Under the pieces are notes generated by a model. The model was given only the letters and a program-made list of their open reading frames with translations. It was not told where the DNA came from and searched no databases. From Tubulanus polymorphus (taxonomy: Eukaryota; Nemertea; Palaeonemertea; Tubulaniformes; Tubulanidae), in contig NC_134025.1 in the NCBI RefSeq assembly GCF_964204645.1, positions 26,752,001 to 26,816,000 on the forward strand: a stretch of 64,000 nt of DNA. Direction: 5' to 3'. The position numbers and the translations under genes are program-made. Shown in pieces: positions 1-10,224 of the stretch (positions within the stretch are counted from its first letter, which is position 1; every line of letters starts with the position of its first letter).

Positions 1-94
1 ACAACGGGTACAATTCATAATCTCACCAAGAACCAAATTTTCGTCACATGAAAATGATATAATTATCATATCTTATCTTTTCCGTAAATTACAG

Positions 95-3000
95 TGAAAT
101 TCGCGGCATGTCTTTAACGAAAGGAGTAAATGCATTTGCTTTCTGTAAAAGTGCGAATATGATAGCTACCGGTGGAGTGGATAAAATCATTCGAGTTTGG
201 CATCCACACATCTTCTCCCGACCAACAGGTACACCTCTGCATTCTTCATTTTGTGCTCTCTCTAGTAATCACTGATTGATAATTTTTCGGTATCTCTCAC
301 CGATGGGATCTCTTTCAGGAAAATTGTTAGGGCATCTATTCACGATTGTCGACATAGCAGTAAACGAGAAAGACCAACATATAATCAGTTTATCTACTGC
401 TCGGGTGATTCGTGTCTGGGACATCAGCACATTGACTAGTTTACAGGTTTTCACTGATAACGAAGAAAGACCCGGGGAGAGACGAATTTATTCAATGGTA
501 TTTGATGATAAATCTGATCGATTACTCACAGGTATGATTTTTCTATATCGTGGCAGAAAAGATTCGAAAATTCCCCAATTGGAAGTATAAGGCACTTATC
601 TTTAGGTTATTTCAAGGGATTTTGAATGGAACTTTCATTCCAGGTTCCAGTGTGATAGACGCTTGGCCATTGACAAGAGCCGTTCAAGATACAATGCAAG
701 TTCCGCATACTCACGATAGGCCCATCAATCAGGTAGGGTTCTGACAAAGCAAGTAATATGATTTTACATTGCTGGAAAGCATTTCACTCACGTGTTTATT
801 TCTATTCTCAGGTTTATTACAATAACGCCCTGAATCAAGTAATAACTGTTTGTACAGAATCTGTTATGAAAATCTGGGAAATGGAGTCAGGAAAATTCGT
901 GTACGCAATCAAAGATCCTCACGGACCCGGAGTGGAGATGACAGCTCTTTGTTTCGACAAGACCGGATTTCGAATGGCCACTGGAGGATTTGATGGTAAA
1001 CTTGAACATTCTCAATTTGATCACCGAGAAAAAAGGAGCGAATGAAAAATTATTTTTTGATTGTTCGATTCTAGGATCTATATGTATTTGGGACGTAGGA
1101 GCAGGGCAGAAAATTAAACATCGTAGTGGACGAAATACTGACGAGGATCTCAGTATCGTCGGCATGGCATACTATCAGGTCAGAGATAAAAGGTGCATTG
1201 CGGTTGCTGGCTGGACAAATAAAATACGTCTATTAGTGGTAAGTAACGAACAAGGCCAAGTCATAATCCAGAGGTAATGAATGAAAAATTAGATAACAAC
1301 TCAATGATAATTTCATTGAAGGATTCGAATGAGGCGAATGATCTTCCGATTCTTCGTGAGTTTAATGATTTCTATCAGTGGCCGCACGACAGTTTTTGTT
1401 ACCCGCCATTACAAGGAGAACAACGTCGGGATTCTTTGAATAAATTGGAACCATTGCCTGAAATAGGACATGCATCAGTGACTGATTTGTTTAGAAAGGT
1501 AATATGAATATTTCAATTAAAAAAACCCAGGTAAATCATTATTACGATTATTGATCTTAAAGCTTTTACCTTATGAAATACCCGAGAATGAGTTAACTTG
1601 CAATTACTTCTCCCTGATGGGATTGACATGAGTGTCGAATGTAAGACAGATTAAAATGACTGCTGCAGTTTTCCATTTCAGGAGTACATATTGACGAATT
1701 ACGAAATGGGATGTACAACTGTAAATAACGATAATCCCAATCAATTCATAACCAGTTGTGCTAATGGTCACACCATCATCTGGGACGTAGAAAATTCATC
1801 TATAGATAAAATGTTAGTTTCCTCTATAGAAAATTGTCTGAACGGCTTTCTTTATTCTTTGTACATTTACATTTTGCTCTGTTTACATTTTTGAAGCATT
1901 CAGAAATCCGAAGGTCCAGCGACACCGTCAATAAGTCATCATAGACGTAGGCAGGCGCTTCCATTCAGAATTCATAAAGTTGACGTTCTAATTCACAAAA
2001 CCAGACGATTGGATCCAAAATATATCAAGTGAGTGAAATATATCTTTATTTCTTCTAGAAACTTCAAAACTATATTAGGTTCGGTCGATTAAAAACTTCA
2101 CGATTTTAGGAGCTTACTGACTACCGACGATGCGCACAGTACATTGACGAGGAGTCGACAGAGATCACGGACAACATCGACGATGAAGAAACCATCCGAA
2201 AAAACTCCGGTATTTTCATATTAATTGCTTCTTTTTATTGAATAATACCTTGAAGGTAAAAATGTTGACGACCTGAGCTTGAGAACTGCTAACTGAGCAC
2301 TTTTAGCTGACATCTGATTCATTCCTATTGATTGATAGGCCAAAACGATATAGTAATTCGATATTCGATGTAACTGTGATAATTTCACAAAAGTTCATCG
2401 TCAGTATTCTAACGATAGGAGGAGGCTGTTGATGAGACCATTGAAAAGACAACGGAGATTCCAGAATCAAATACAAATGCAGGAATCGCTGCTGAAAATG
2501 GTAATGATATGATAAATGCATTGTGTACTATCGCTACATTTATATGTGATGTAACTTTTATAAGTAGGCCTACATATTCAAAATCCTCTTTTGTTTTCAC
2601 TCTCGTTCTTTCACGTTCGATTTTGTTTTGCTATAGAAATCCCTAGTAAATCTGGCCCGAGTCGAGATGAAACATATTCTAGAGTTGACGGTGGAAAGTC
2701 ATCCGTGGACGAGAATCCCGAAGAGCACATGCTAGTCGAAGTATCTGCTCCGGTTATGGTTACTTGCCATCACGATTCATTCGTTAGATTTTGGAATATG
2801 GAGGTGAGTGTAGTTGTATAAAGCTAAAATCTGAAATGCCATACGGCATACAAACATCTTACGTATTTTTTCAGGGTGAGATGTATCGGGAAATCACACC
2901 AATGGCACGCTGTCACGGCTCACCAGTTACTGCAGTTTGTACAGATCAAGACTGTAACGTCATGGTGACAGGAGATTTAAGTGAGTTAACACTGTTGTTA

Positions 3001-4229
3001 TAGGCTTATCACGTGACTCTTGGATTCAAATGTGATTTATCTGTTACGTACCATATTGATCTTTGTGTTCTAGAGGGTTACGTAGTTTTATGGGATATTG
3101 GTAAATTCTTGGAAGATCCGAATTCCGAAGACCCCGTAAGTTCATTGACCTATTGCTTTTCTAGCTGCCCTCGAGTCTTTCTCATGATATTTTCAATTGA
3201 CATCTTTAGGAGGCAATCAAACAGTTGATAAGTTGGAGAGCGCATTTGACTAAGATTGTATCATTGGTTTATGTTGATTCTAAGGAGACTATCATATCGG
3301 CTTCAACCGATGGATCGGTCAGGTATTACTGAACATCCATATTCAGAATCTATATATTTTTCTCGGATATTCTCTGAATATTTGTTATTTTGGCAGACTT
3401 TGGTGGGGAAGAAAAGGTCGATTCGTCGGTTTCTTCGGACAAGTTCGTCCCTTGACATTCCCATCATCAGAATTAAACGCTGGAACTCCCACGTTACCAT
3501 ATGACATCACAGAAGTAAGTAGCGTGTCGATCGCGACTTTCCCTTCCTATGCTTGTAATTCATTGCTCTTGCTAATGGTTATTTCAGGGTCCGTTGATTC
3601 CCGCAAAACATAGCCTAGATCGGCAAAAGCTACCGACCCGAAAGTTTGAATATCCTTTAAAGTTTGACAACCAAAAGTGGCGACCTGTGTATAGTCCTAT
3701 GCGGTTGGGCGCCAGAAAACCGACTATCCTAGAAAAGAAGTTCTTCCGAGCTCTCATCAAGCCAAAGGTGACTGTACAGAACTATAATCAACGAGTCACG
3801 AGTAAACTGCAGATTATGATATTTTCATTCAATCTCAGAAAAATAAACTTATCATTCAATTACATTGTGCATTATCTATAGGCATATAGAGATCATTTGG
3901 AGACGTTTACTACAGCGGAAATGAAATCAGGCGCAGTATTCAGAGCTTTACCAGTATATAGAGTATGTTCAACTCCTCTCTCTTTCTCTCTTAACTACTA
4001 TACAACAAATACATATAAGCTTAATAAAAATCAAATTTTCCGTTTATAGGTAAAAACCCCAGAGAAACCAAGCACACCACTAGAAATTAAAAGGAATGCC
4101 GCACGTTCGGATAATTTTGGGGCGATGTTGCCGATGAAAACTAGGCGGAGATCTATTGGAAGGATGAGCGTAGGTAGCAGAGCCCCATCTGTGTCCCCAC
4201 CACCATTTCGCAAATCAACTAATTTCTAA
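95..4229 (+). CDS. WD-repeat protein, WDR49/WDR64-like (5' end outside window)
   Basis: Eighteen exons are visible: 95-228, 319-531, 644-732, 812-995, 1075-1238, 1322-1498, 1682-1812, 1897-2028, 2110-2209, 2419-2500, 2637-2803, 2875-2980, 3074-3135, 3210-3322, 3397-3514, 3588-3767, 3882-3962 and 4050-4229. The phases agree and they encode about 803 residues. At least eight WD blades end in typical motifs (IIRVW, VIRVWD, VMKIWE, ICIWDV, TIIWDV, VRFWNM, VVLWDI, VRLWWG). Two low-complexity basic/serine linkers interrupt the propeller, and the C-terminal tail is Arg/Ser/Pro-rich. The blade pattern and linkers resemble the WDR49/WDR64/'WD repeat protein on Y chromosome' group; members I know of are linked to testis or cilia, but that role is only inferred here. 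WD propellers are protein-interaction scaffolds. The start codon and first exons lie upstream of the window. The 1239-1321 intron is short (83 nt) and is the least certain join. Confidence 0.8.
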
Positions 4230-4382
4230 TCTCTTTAAGTATTAATCTAGTAAATTATGTATATAATGTACACTATCACTGTTGAGTTTGATGTTATTTT
4301 GACTATCTATCAATAAGAGAAAGAATCGTCTCTAGATTTGATAAAATGGCGGAAGTATTGATTAAAACTATCTTTTAAACAT

Positions 4383-4388
4383 AATAAA
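4383..4388 (+). terminator. Poly(A) signal AATAAA for the WD-repeat gene
   Basis: AATAAA lies about 155 nt after the TAA stop of the WD-repeat gene and just before the convergent LicD-type gene. It is a plausible cleavage signal judged only by position and sequence. Confidence 0.5.
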
Positions 4389-4419
4389 CCCAGTATTTTG
4401 TTTTATAGTTGCACAAATT

Positions 4420-5376
4420 TTATATTGGTGGCATGGCTCGTAAACTATATGGTTCTGTCACAGATTCGTTTATTTCGTTCACAAAATATGTTTGTAATTT
4501 CATTCCGTCGAGTTTCAGCGTTTCTTCCATTATACCATTGATGAAACGGCGATGAACGAATGGGAATTTGTGTTTCAGACTAGAGCACTCCGTTTTTACA
4601 ACTTCTTGGAAGTTTTCAATCCTGTGACTCCAATAATGCGTTTGGCATTGATCAGAAAATCCGTACGTCAAGTGTAGATATTTCAGCGGTTTATTGGGCG
4701 AGTTTAACATTCTACCGTGGAATGGACGCTTATGCAATGGAAATATATCCGATTTGAGAAATTTCATATCTCCAAAATTTGGATTCGCGTCCATTATATA
4801 CGTGTCATCTTCAATGAAATATTGGAAATCGATGAACGGCCATGTCCACTGCCACGGAGTAATAATCCGTCCTTTGTTTCGCATGAATTTTGTCTGGAAT
4901 TTTCGTTGGACGACTCTATAAACCGGGCCTAGTTTTTGAAGTTCACGCGATAAAGTCTCCTTATATCTTATATTAGCAATGATGTCAATATCATCATCCC
5001 ACGGAACCATTCCATGATGGCGCCAAGAACCCAGCAATGTTCCGCCATACATGAAATGCGTTATATTCATCCTTTCGCATATGTTTATTAATAAATCAAG
5101 TAGATCTAACAGCACCGCGTGATCAGATTGAGTCATAACAATAGGGGGAATGTTCGTTGCATTTGTAGCTGTTGTAGATGTCTTGTTACTTTCTGAACTT
5201 TTTGTCGCATTTACGTTGGGCGATCTTCGTGAACTATTTAGTTTCCCAATCATACGGTTTCCACATGTGCAGATCCGAAGATGGTTTTCTTTCACGGGCC
5301 AGAATATGATGATTAGAAAAACCGTTGCAAATAAACAGAAGATCGAGTTATATCTCAGTTTTGGCAAGAACATCAT
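4420..5376 (-). CDS. LicD/fukutin-family type II membrane protein
   Basis: The 318-residue ORF is uninterrupted. It starts with an ATG doublet, then a single hydrophobic segment at about residues 11-28, giving a type II (Golgi/ER lumen) topology. A Ser/Thr/Asn-rich stem follows, with several N-glycosylation sequons. The LicD hallmark lies at residues 110-131 (GGTLLGSWRHHG..PWDDDID), ending in the acidic cluster DDDID that binds metal-nucleotide in this nucleotidyltransferase-like fold. Family members such as LicD, fukutin and FKRP transfer phosphocholine or ribitol-phosphate to glycans; the substrate here is unknown. The C-terminal half keeps aromatic motifs typical of animal LicD proteins (WPFIDFQYF, YLHLTYG). 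A TTTTCAG acceptor just upstream of the ATG suggests a 5'-UTR intron. The gene converges on the WD-repeat gene. Confidence 0.8.
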   Translation of the reverse strand: MMFLPKLRYNSIFCLFATVFLIIIFWPVKENHLRICTCGNRMIGKLNSSRRSPNVNATKSSESNKTSTTATNATNIPPIVMTQSDHAVLLDLLDLLINICERMNITHFMYGGTLLGSWRHHGMVPWDDDIDIIANIRYKETLSRELQKLGPVYRVVQRKFQTKFMRNKGRIITPWQWTWPFIDFQYFIEDDTYIMDANPNFGDMKFLKSDIFPLHKRPFHGRMLNSPNKPLKYLHLTYGFSDQCQTHYWSHRIENFQEVVKTECSSLKHKFPFVHRRFINGIMEETLKLDGMKLQTYFVNEINESVTEPYSLRAMPPI

Positions 5377-5826
5377 TCGTTTAACGACTGAAAATATGAA
5401 AGTAGTTCTATTTCGCTGCAGTCAAAGTATTAGAAACTCGAGCTGAAAAGGATCTCTTTATTATCTATTTTAAGAAATGTCGAAAGAAATTTGATTGAAT
5501 TACATACCTTAAATCCAGCGATCAGTCTAAATCAGTGTTTAGTCCGCTCGGCGCATCCTTGCCTCATATGAAAGCACGGATAGAAGACACAGGCATTTCC
5601 GCATGATCGTTTTGAGACAAGATAAGCACAAACTAATTCTATTATTCACCTTTTTTAATGAAATATCTTTTTTAAACATCTGTGACCAGGTTTAGTGGTT
5701 ATCGAAGCAGAGTAAGTCGCATTGACTAACTTGATTAATTGAGTTTACACAAAGCAGAAATAAATCTTATGTTTCTTTTATTCATTACGCGTCTTGCTGA
5801 ATGTCGATTAGAACGTCGCACGGGAA

Positions 5827-6238
5827 CTAGATTTTACAGAAAGTTTGATATCTCGTTGCAATGCCTTGATTTTGACAGCTTTTAACCGTTCCTATCGTTT
5901 GTCTCATGTAGCAGGTTTTGCTTTGGACAAAAAATGATCCACATCTACAATTTACGTCTTTGATGCAATACTCCATACATTCGACCATGCTTCGCAAATG
6001 GCCGAACTCAGTTCCTTGTTGGTTGCCGTTGAAACAACGTCGTTCCAACATCATTCCAGCGTTATTTTGCGCCGATATTCCGTCTGCGATCCGGATGAAA
6101 ATAACAGAACACATATCGAATAATCATAATTTCCAATTCTACCCAATTTATATTCAAATTTTGAGATTGAATTCTATGCTTACCTAAGGATATGAGAAAT
6201 AAGCTACATATGATAAAAACTACGTTTTTTCTATCCAT
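5827..6238 (-). CDS. Small secreted cysteine-rich protein, PAN/apple-like
   Basis: Two exons, 6184-6238 and 5827-6083, join in phase to encode 103 residues. Exon 1 encodes a typical signal peptide (MDRKNVVFIICSLFLISL). Exon 2 begins after a CAG acceptor and encodes the mature part with eight cysteines in a pattern like C..ECMEYC...CRC...C...C...FC. The spacing and the phrase CMEYCIKDVNCRC resemble short PAN/apple domains, which bind proteins or carbohydrates outside the cell. A longer single-exon reading starting at 6114 is open, but it lacks a signal peptide, so the spliced start is preferred. No function can be assigned. The neighbouring LicD-type gene is on the same strand, with about 450 nt between the coding regions and nothing recognisable in the gap. 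Confidence 0.65.
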
Positions 6239-6239
6239 A

Positions 6240-6886
6240 CCCGATGATTTGTTGTTCTGACCGATTGATATCTCAAAAAAAGACGTTTAATCAAAAATGT
6301 CTCATCGAATATCTGTGAACCACCGACGTGCTACTTCCATATACCTAATGGTATTTTTTATTCTGTTCATTAAATTGATGAAAGGCTTTAATGGGACTGC
6401 GATTTATTCTGAAGCGTTGGTGATTTTTTTCTCAAAATGAGCGGACTACACGCACGTCACTGCGAAAACAGATGCTATTGCATATGCATCCACTAATGCA
6501 TCGAAACAACGGACTCTTGTTGTTTTAAGATGACGTCGGTGGGGAGTGAATTAATAGATTCATTAATACCTTGACAACACGTACTTAAATAAAATACTAT
6601 CAGATAGTTGTGCTCGGACTAGGCCTTCAATCATTATCAATTGATATAATTTGTGAATCACCAAGTAATGAATACTCCTATCATATTCAAAATAGCGAGA
6701 TAAAGCAGAAAATATACAGAACTTGAATAAACTCAGAAAGCTATCAAAGCGAACCCATCATTAACAGGATTCGAACCCACTTAGACAAACCTCACCGCCG
6801 CCGCGCAACAACTGGGTTTTTTTACAAACCGGAAATATTATTTTATTGCTGTCGTTCTTTCTAAATTGTAAAGTCCTTATTTGACA
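6240..6886. other. Intergenic gap with a tRNA T-arm-like motif
   Basis: No coding exon is seen between the PAN-like gene and SDE2, which diverge here, so the gap should hold both promoters. An RNA polymerase III box-B-like sequence (GGTTCGAATCC on the minus strand, 6768-6778) sits in it. A complete tRNA cannot be folded around it: no matching acceptor stem is present. It may be a decayed tRNA or a tRNA-derived SINE. Confidence 0.4.
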
Positions 6887-9508
6887 ATGTTTACTGAAGT
6901 GATGGTGAATTGTTGGGCGTTTCAAGGGAAACATTTCCATTTAGAAGTTGAATCTGGTACAGACTTAATAACTCATTTCAGGGATAGACTGGTAAGAAAG
7001 CAATTGATAAGATTTCACCAAAAACCTTAGGGTAGTGTCTGATGTACCACACCATCACCACAAGACACGAACGACATTTTCTCGATACTCTTAAATCACT
7101 GTGACTTTAAACCACCAGAAATCCAGTTTCACCAAACCGATTGCGAAAAATAAACTCTCTTTACAAACTTCATACATTCAGTTTTCTTATTATTATATTC
7201 ATTCGGAGGTTCCTTCATCATTCATAGTCCGTGCTTGATGCGATATAAATACAGAAATAGCAAAAATGACACCATTTTTTCACTTTGAAACTAGGCATTG
7301 TAACACTGTAGTTCGTTAGCAACAAGACAACTTGAGCGATGCGTGTTTGATCGCTAAACAGCGCATCATTTTTGTATCTTACATTTAATCGTACTAAAAT
7401 CGGCTTTATCCTCAAACAAATATAATGAACAAACACAAAACGTCATAAGGTTAGTGTAGATAGTTTATTTATCAAAATCGGTTGTTTATTTGCTGAGATA
7501 TCGCAGTTTGAACACAGGTAAAAATGCCGACAGTAGTTCTGTCGGCAAAAGTCACGCGAATTTGAATGAACGTGTCTTGGTGGGTGGTTACACAGGATCG
7601 TAGAGCAACGTAGATACACTGTGGAGACAGCCACACTGCCAGGACTGGGTGAAGATAAGATATGCCTACATATACATACAAAACAGTTATTCACCATCTG
7701 ATCAATTCAAATCAACAACATCATTTATTAATTTTCAGGGATTGGTTGATTTCTATATTACTTGCAATGGAAAGATTATAGATGTTGATGCTGATCTGAA
7801 ATCAAATGGCATCTATCATGTCATTCCCAGATTGCCTGGAGGAAAAGGAGGTAATTGTTAAAAAGAACAATTTATAAATTGCCATTTAATTTTCTATCAT
7901 TTCGAACTATTCTTATTCTCTCCATTTTTATGTAGGATTTGGATCTATGCTTCGAGCAATCGGTGCCCAGATCGAGAAAACCACGAGTCGTGAAGCCTGT
8001 CGTGATTTAAGCGGGCGTCGGATGAGAGATGTGAACAATGAAAAAAAGTAAAATGATGGCCCTAGATACTTTTTACAAAGTGGCCACTTTTTAATATCTC
8101 CTGTAAGAATGAATTTGTTTGGCTATTCTTACACGCTAGTGAGGTTGAATCCCAATTGAAATCGTGGTTATTTCTCAAGAGTTTTTCTTAGTGCAGCATA
8201 GAAATAGCCGGAAGTTAATTCAAATGAAAAAAGCCACTTTGATACTATCAATAAAACAAATATTCAAACCTAGTCCTCTACGGCTACTCACAAATGCTGA
8301 ATTCTATTGCAGGCTTAAGGAATGGATCAGTAAGAAAGCGGACAGAGAACGAGAAAAAGAAGAAAAACGCAAAGAAAGATTTGAAAGACGTCGTGCGGTA
8401 CCTAACCATAAATTTGATGATCCTCAGTACGATCAACAAAAAGCTAAAGTCAAAGACAACCTCGAAGACGCGCTTCAAGCAGGTATTGATTTTTCGAATT
8501 AAGATATCATACATTTAATTATGGTTTAAATATTCTCTGCATATGTTAAGGTTCTTTAATTAAGGTTTAAAGAAATCGTCGCAAGCCACAGTTTCTTCAT
8601 CGTCCACAACATCGGAATCTCGAAAGAGGAAGAGTGATAGTGAAATCGAACACGACCGTGACCTCAAGAAAAAGGCTGTAGAATGGTATGTCAGTCATTG
8701 TACTGGTTTTCTTACCGCAATGTTATTTGTAACGAATGAATTTAATTACAATTGTTGACTACTATGGTACTCAATTTAGGCTTGGAATGTCAGTCGAAAA
8801 TCTTAGTGATTTGGATACAAGTTCAGATGATTCAGATTCAGATACAGCTCAGCCCTCCAGTAGTAGAAGTAGTAGCACTTCAGCTCAGGCTGAACAGTCA
8901 AATGAAGAGGAAAAAGAGAAAAGAAATGCCGATGATACACATGAAATCGAACAGAAAGGAGAAAGTGAATGTATCACATCAGCTGATGGTCAAACTAGTG
9001 TGGATACAAATGTCTCAGATGAAGTAAAAGAATCGGAATCAGGCTTACTGACTGCTCTGAAAGCCATTCCACCCACGTCTAATCAACAGCAGGTGTGTAG
9101 GATTTTACTGTGCACAACCATAGTTTTATTTGCTCAAGTATGAGTTTTTCTCTTCCATTTCGTCTGTGAGCAAGTAGTGGAATTAAACAACTCAATTTGA
9201 TAGACCTTATGCTGCAGGCTTTGAAATGTTAAATGGAGCTTGAAAGTAATGTCATGTTCATATTTTTTCGCTAGGAGGCGCAAATAATGGATATATTTGA
9301 ACCTATAGATTTGGATGGATTTATATCTGCTGAACAGTTGAAAGAATGTGGACTCGAACGATTAAAGCAAGATCTTATATCTCGTGGATTGAAATGTGGA
9401 GGAACTCTCGACGAACGCGCGTCAAGATTATACTCTGTAAAGGGATTAAGTAGTGATCAGTATCCAGCAGCTCTGAAAGCCAAACCTGTCAAAGGAAAAA
9501 AACGTTGA
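6887..9508 (+). CDS. SDE2: SDE2 replication-stress/splicing factor
   Basis: Seven exons (6887-6991, 7739-7850, 7936-8047, 8313-8482, 8565-8685, 8780-9092, 9275-9508) join without phase conflict to 388 residues. Residues 1-70 form a ubiquitin-like domain ending in the SDE2 processing site GG-KGG at 69-73. In known SDE2 proteins, deubiquitinases cut after the second Gly to release the C-terminal part. The nearly invariant SDE2 block follows ([15 protein letters not shown], then [13 protein letters not shown]), then an Arg/Lys/Glu-rich helix, an acidic Ser/Asp region ([12 protein letters not shown]), and a C-terminal SAP-like domain with [19 protein letters not shown]. Family members act in PCNA-linked replication stress control and in pre-mRNA splicing in the nucleus. 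Intron 1 (6992-7738) is the longest and contains no exon. Length is slightly below human SDE2. Confidence 0.95.
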
Positions 9509-9535
9509 ATTCTTTGTGAAATTTTTTGTATCGGG

Positions 9536-9541
9536 AATAAA
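9536..9541 (+). terminator. Poly(A) signal AATAAA for SDE2
   Basis: AATAAA lies 28 nt after the SDE2 stop codon. It is a likely cleavage signal, and a very short 3' UTR would follow. Confidence 0.6.
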
Positions 9542-9708
9542 CATCTGTGAGAATAGTTATATTATCATCTTTAGTCCATTAAAGTCAAATAACGTGGTGG
9601 AGGAGTTAACCGTCATCTGGACGGTTCAAAGTCCACAGTTTACAGACGACTTGCCTCGGAAAACAATTGGCAAGACGAACAATTTTTCTCATCAATCGCA
9701 ACTCAGAC

Positions 9709-9878
9709 TTAGGGGTCATTCATTTATTACGTACGCATTAGGGGAGGGGGAGGGGTCAGTGCAATTTCGTACTGTAATGCTTAATGTATATGAAAAAATG
9801 GCCGATTTTGCGTACGGAGGGGGAGGGGGGTTGAAAATTTCAAATTTTATGCGTACGTAATAAATGAATGATCCCTTA
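9709..9878. mobile_element. 170-bp MITE with 30-bp terminal inverted repeats
   Basis: The left arm (9709-9738) and right arm (9849-9878) are near-perfect inverted copies that read TCATTCATTTATTACGTACG inward. The interior has G-rich tracts near both ends (GGGGAGGGGG and GGGGGAGGGGG). There is no coding capacity. The structure is that of a non-autonomous DNA transposon inserted just 3' of SDE2; the flanks suggest a short TTA/TA target duplication, which I cannot confirm. Confidence 0.75.
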
Positions 9879-10224
9879 ACCAGCCGAAACCTAAACTGAG
9901 AACAAACAAACATTCATTAATGCGTTCAATAAATATATTTCTAGAATTGATACATATATCAAACTAAATCATCACAAAATATCAACATAACATTGTACCC
10001 CGATGAAATAAATAGTATCGGGTTATTTCTGAATTAGAAAGCAGTTCAATAGGAAAACTAGTTGATATTATCACAGCATTATCAATTTACCAGCGTAATA
10101 AATAATATCACATACAATCTGAGAAATTAAATAAATAAGATATTCATAGGGAAGAATTGCATCTATTGCTTCCTGCTGATTCACATTTTTCACACCTTTG
10201 TGAACACATCTAAAGACGATCTCT

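Noticed and set aside
6740-6835. Possible tRNA gene on the minus strand
   Set aside because: Only the T-arm matches; the sequence opposite cannot form a 7-bp acceptor stem or an anticodon arm.
7525-7547. Perfect 9-bp hairpin (TGCCGACAG/CTGTCGGCA) in SDE2 intron 1, considered as a Helitron end
   Set aside because: No CTRR end follows and no TC-type 5' end was found; probably chance.
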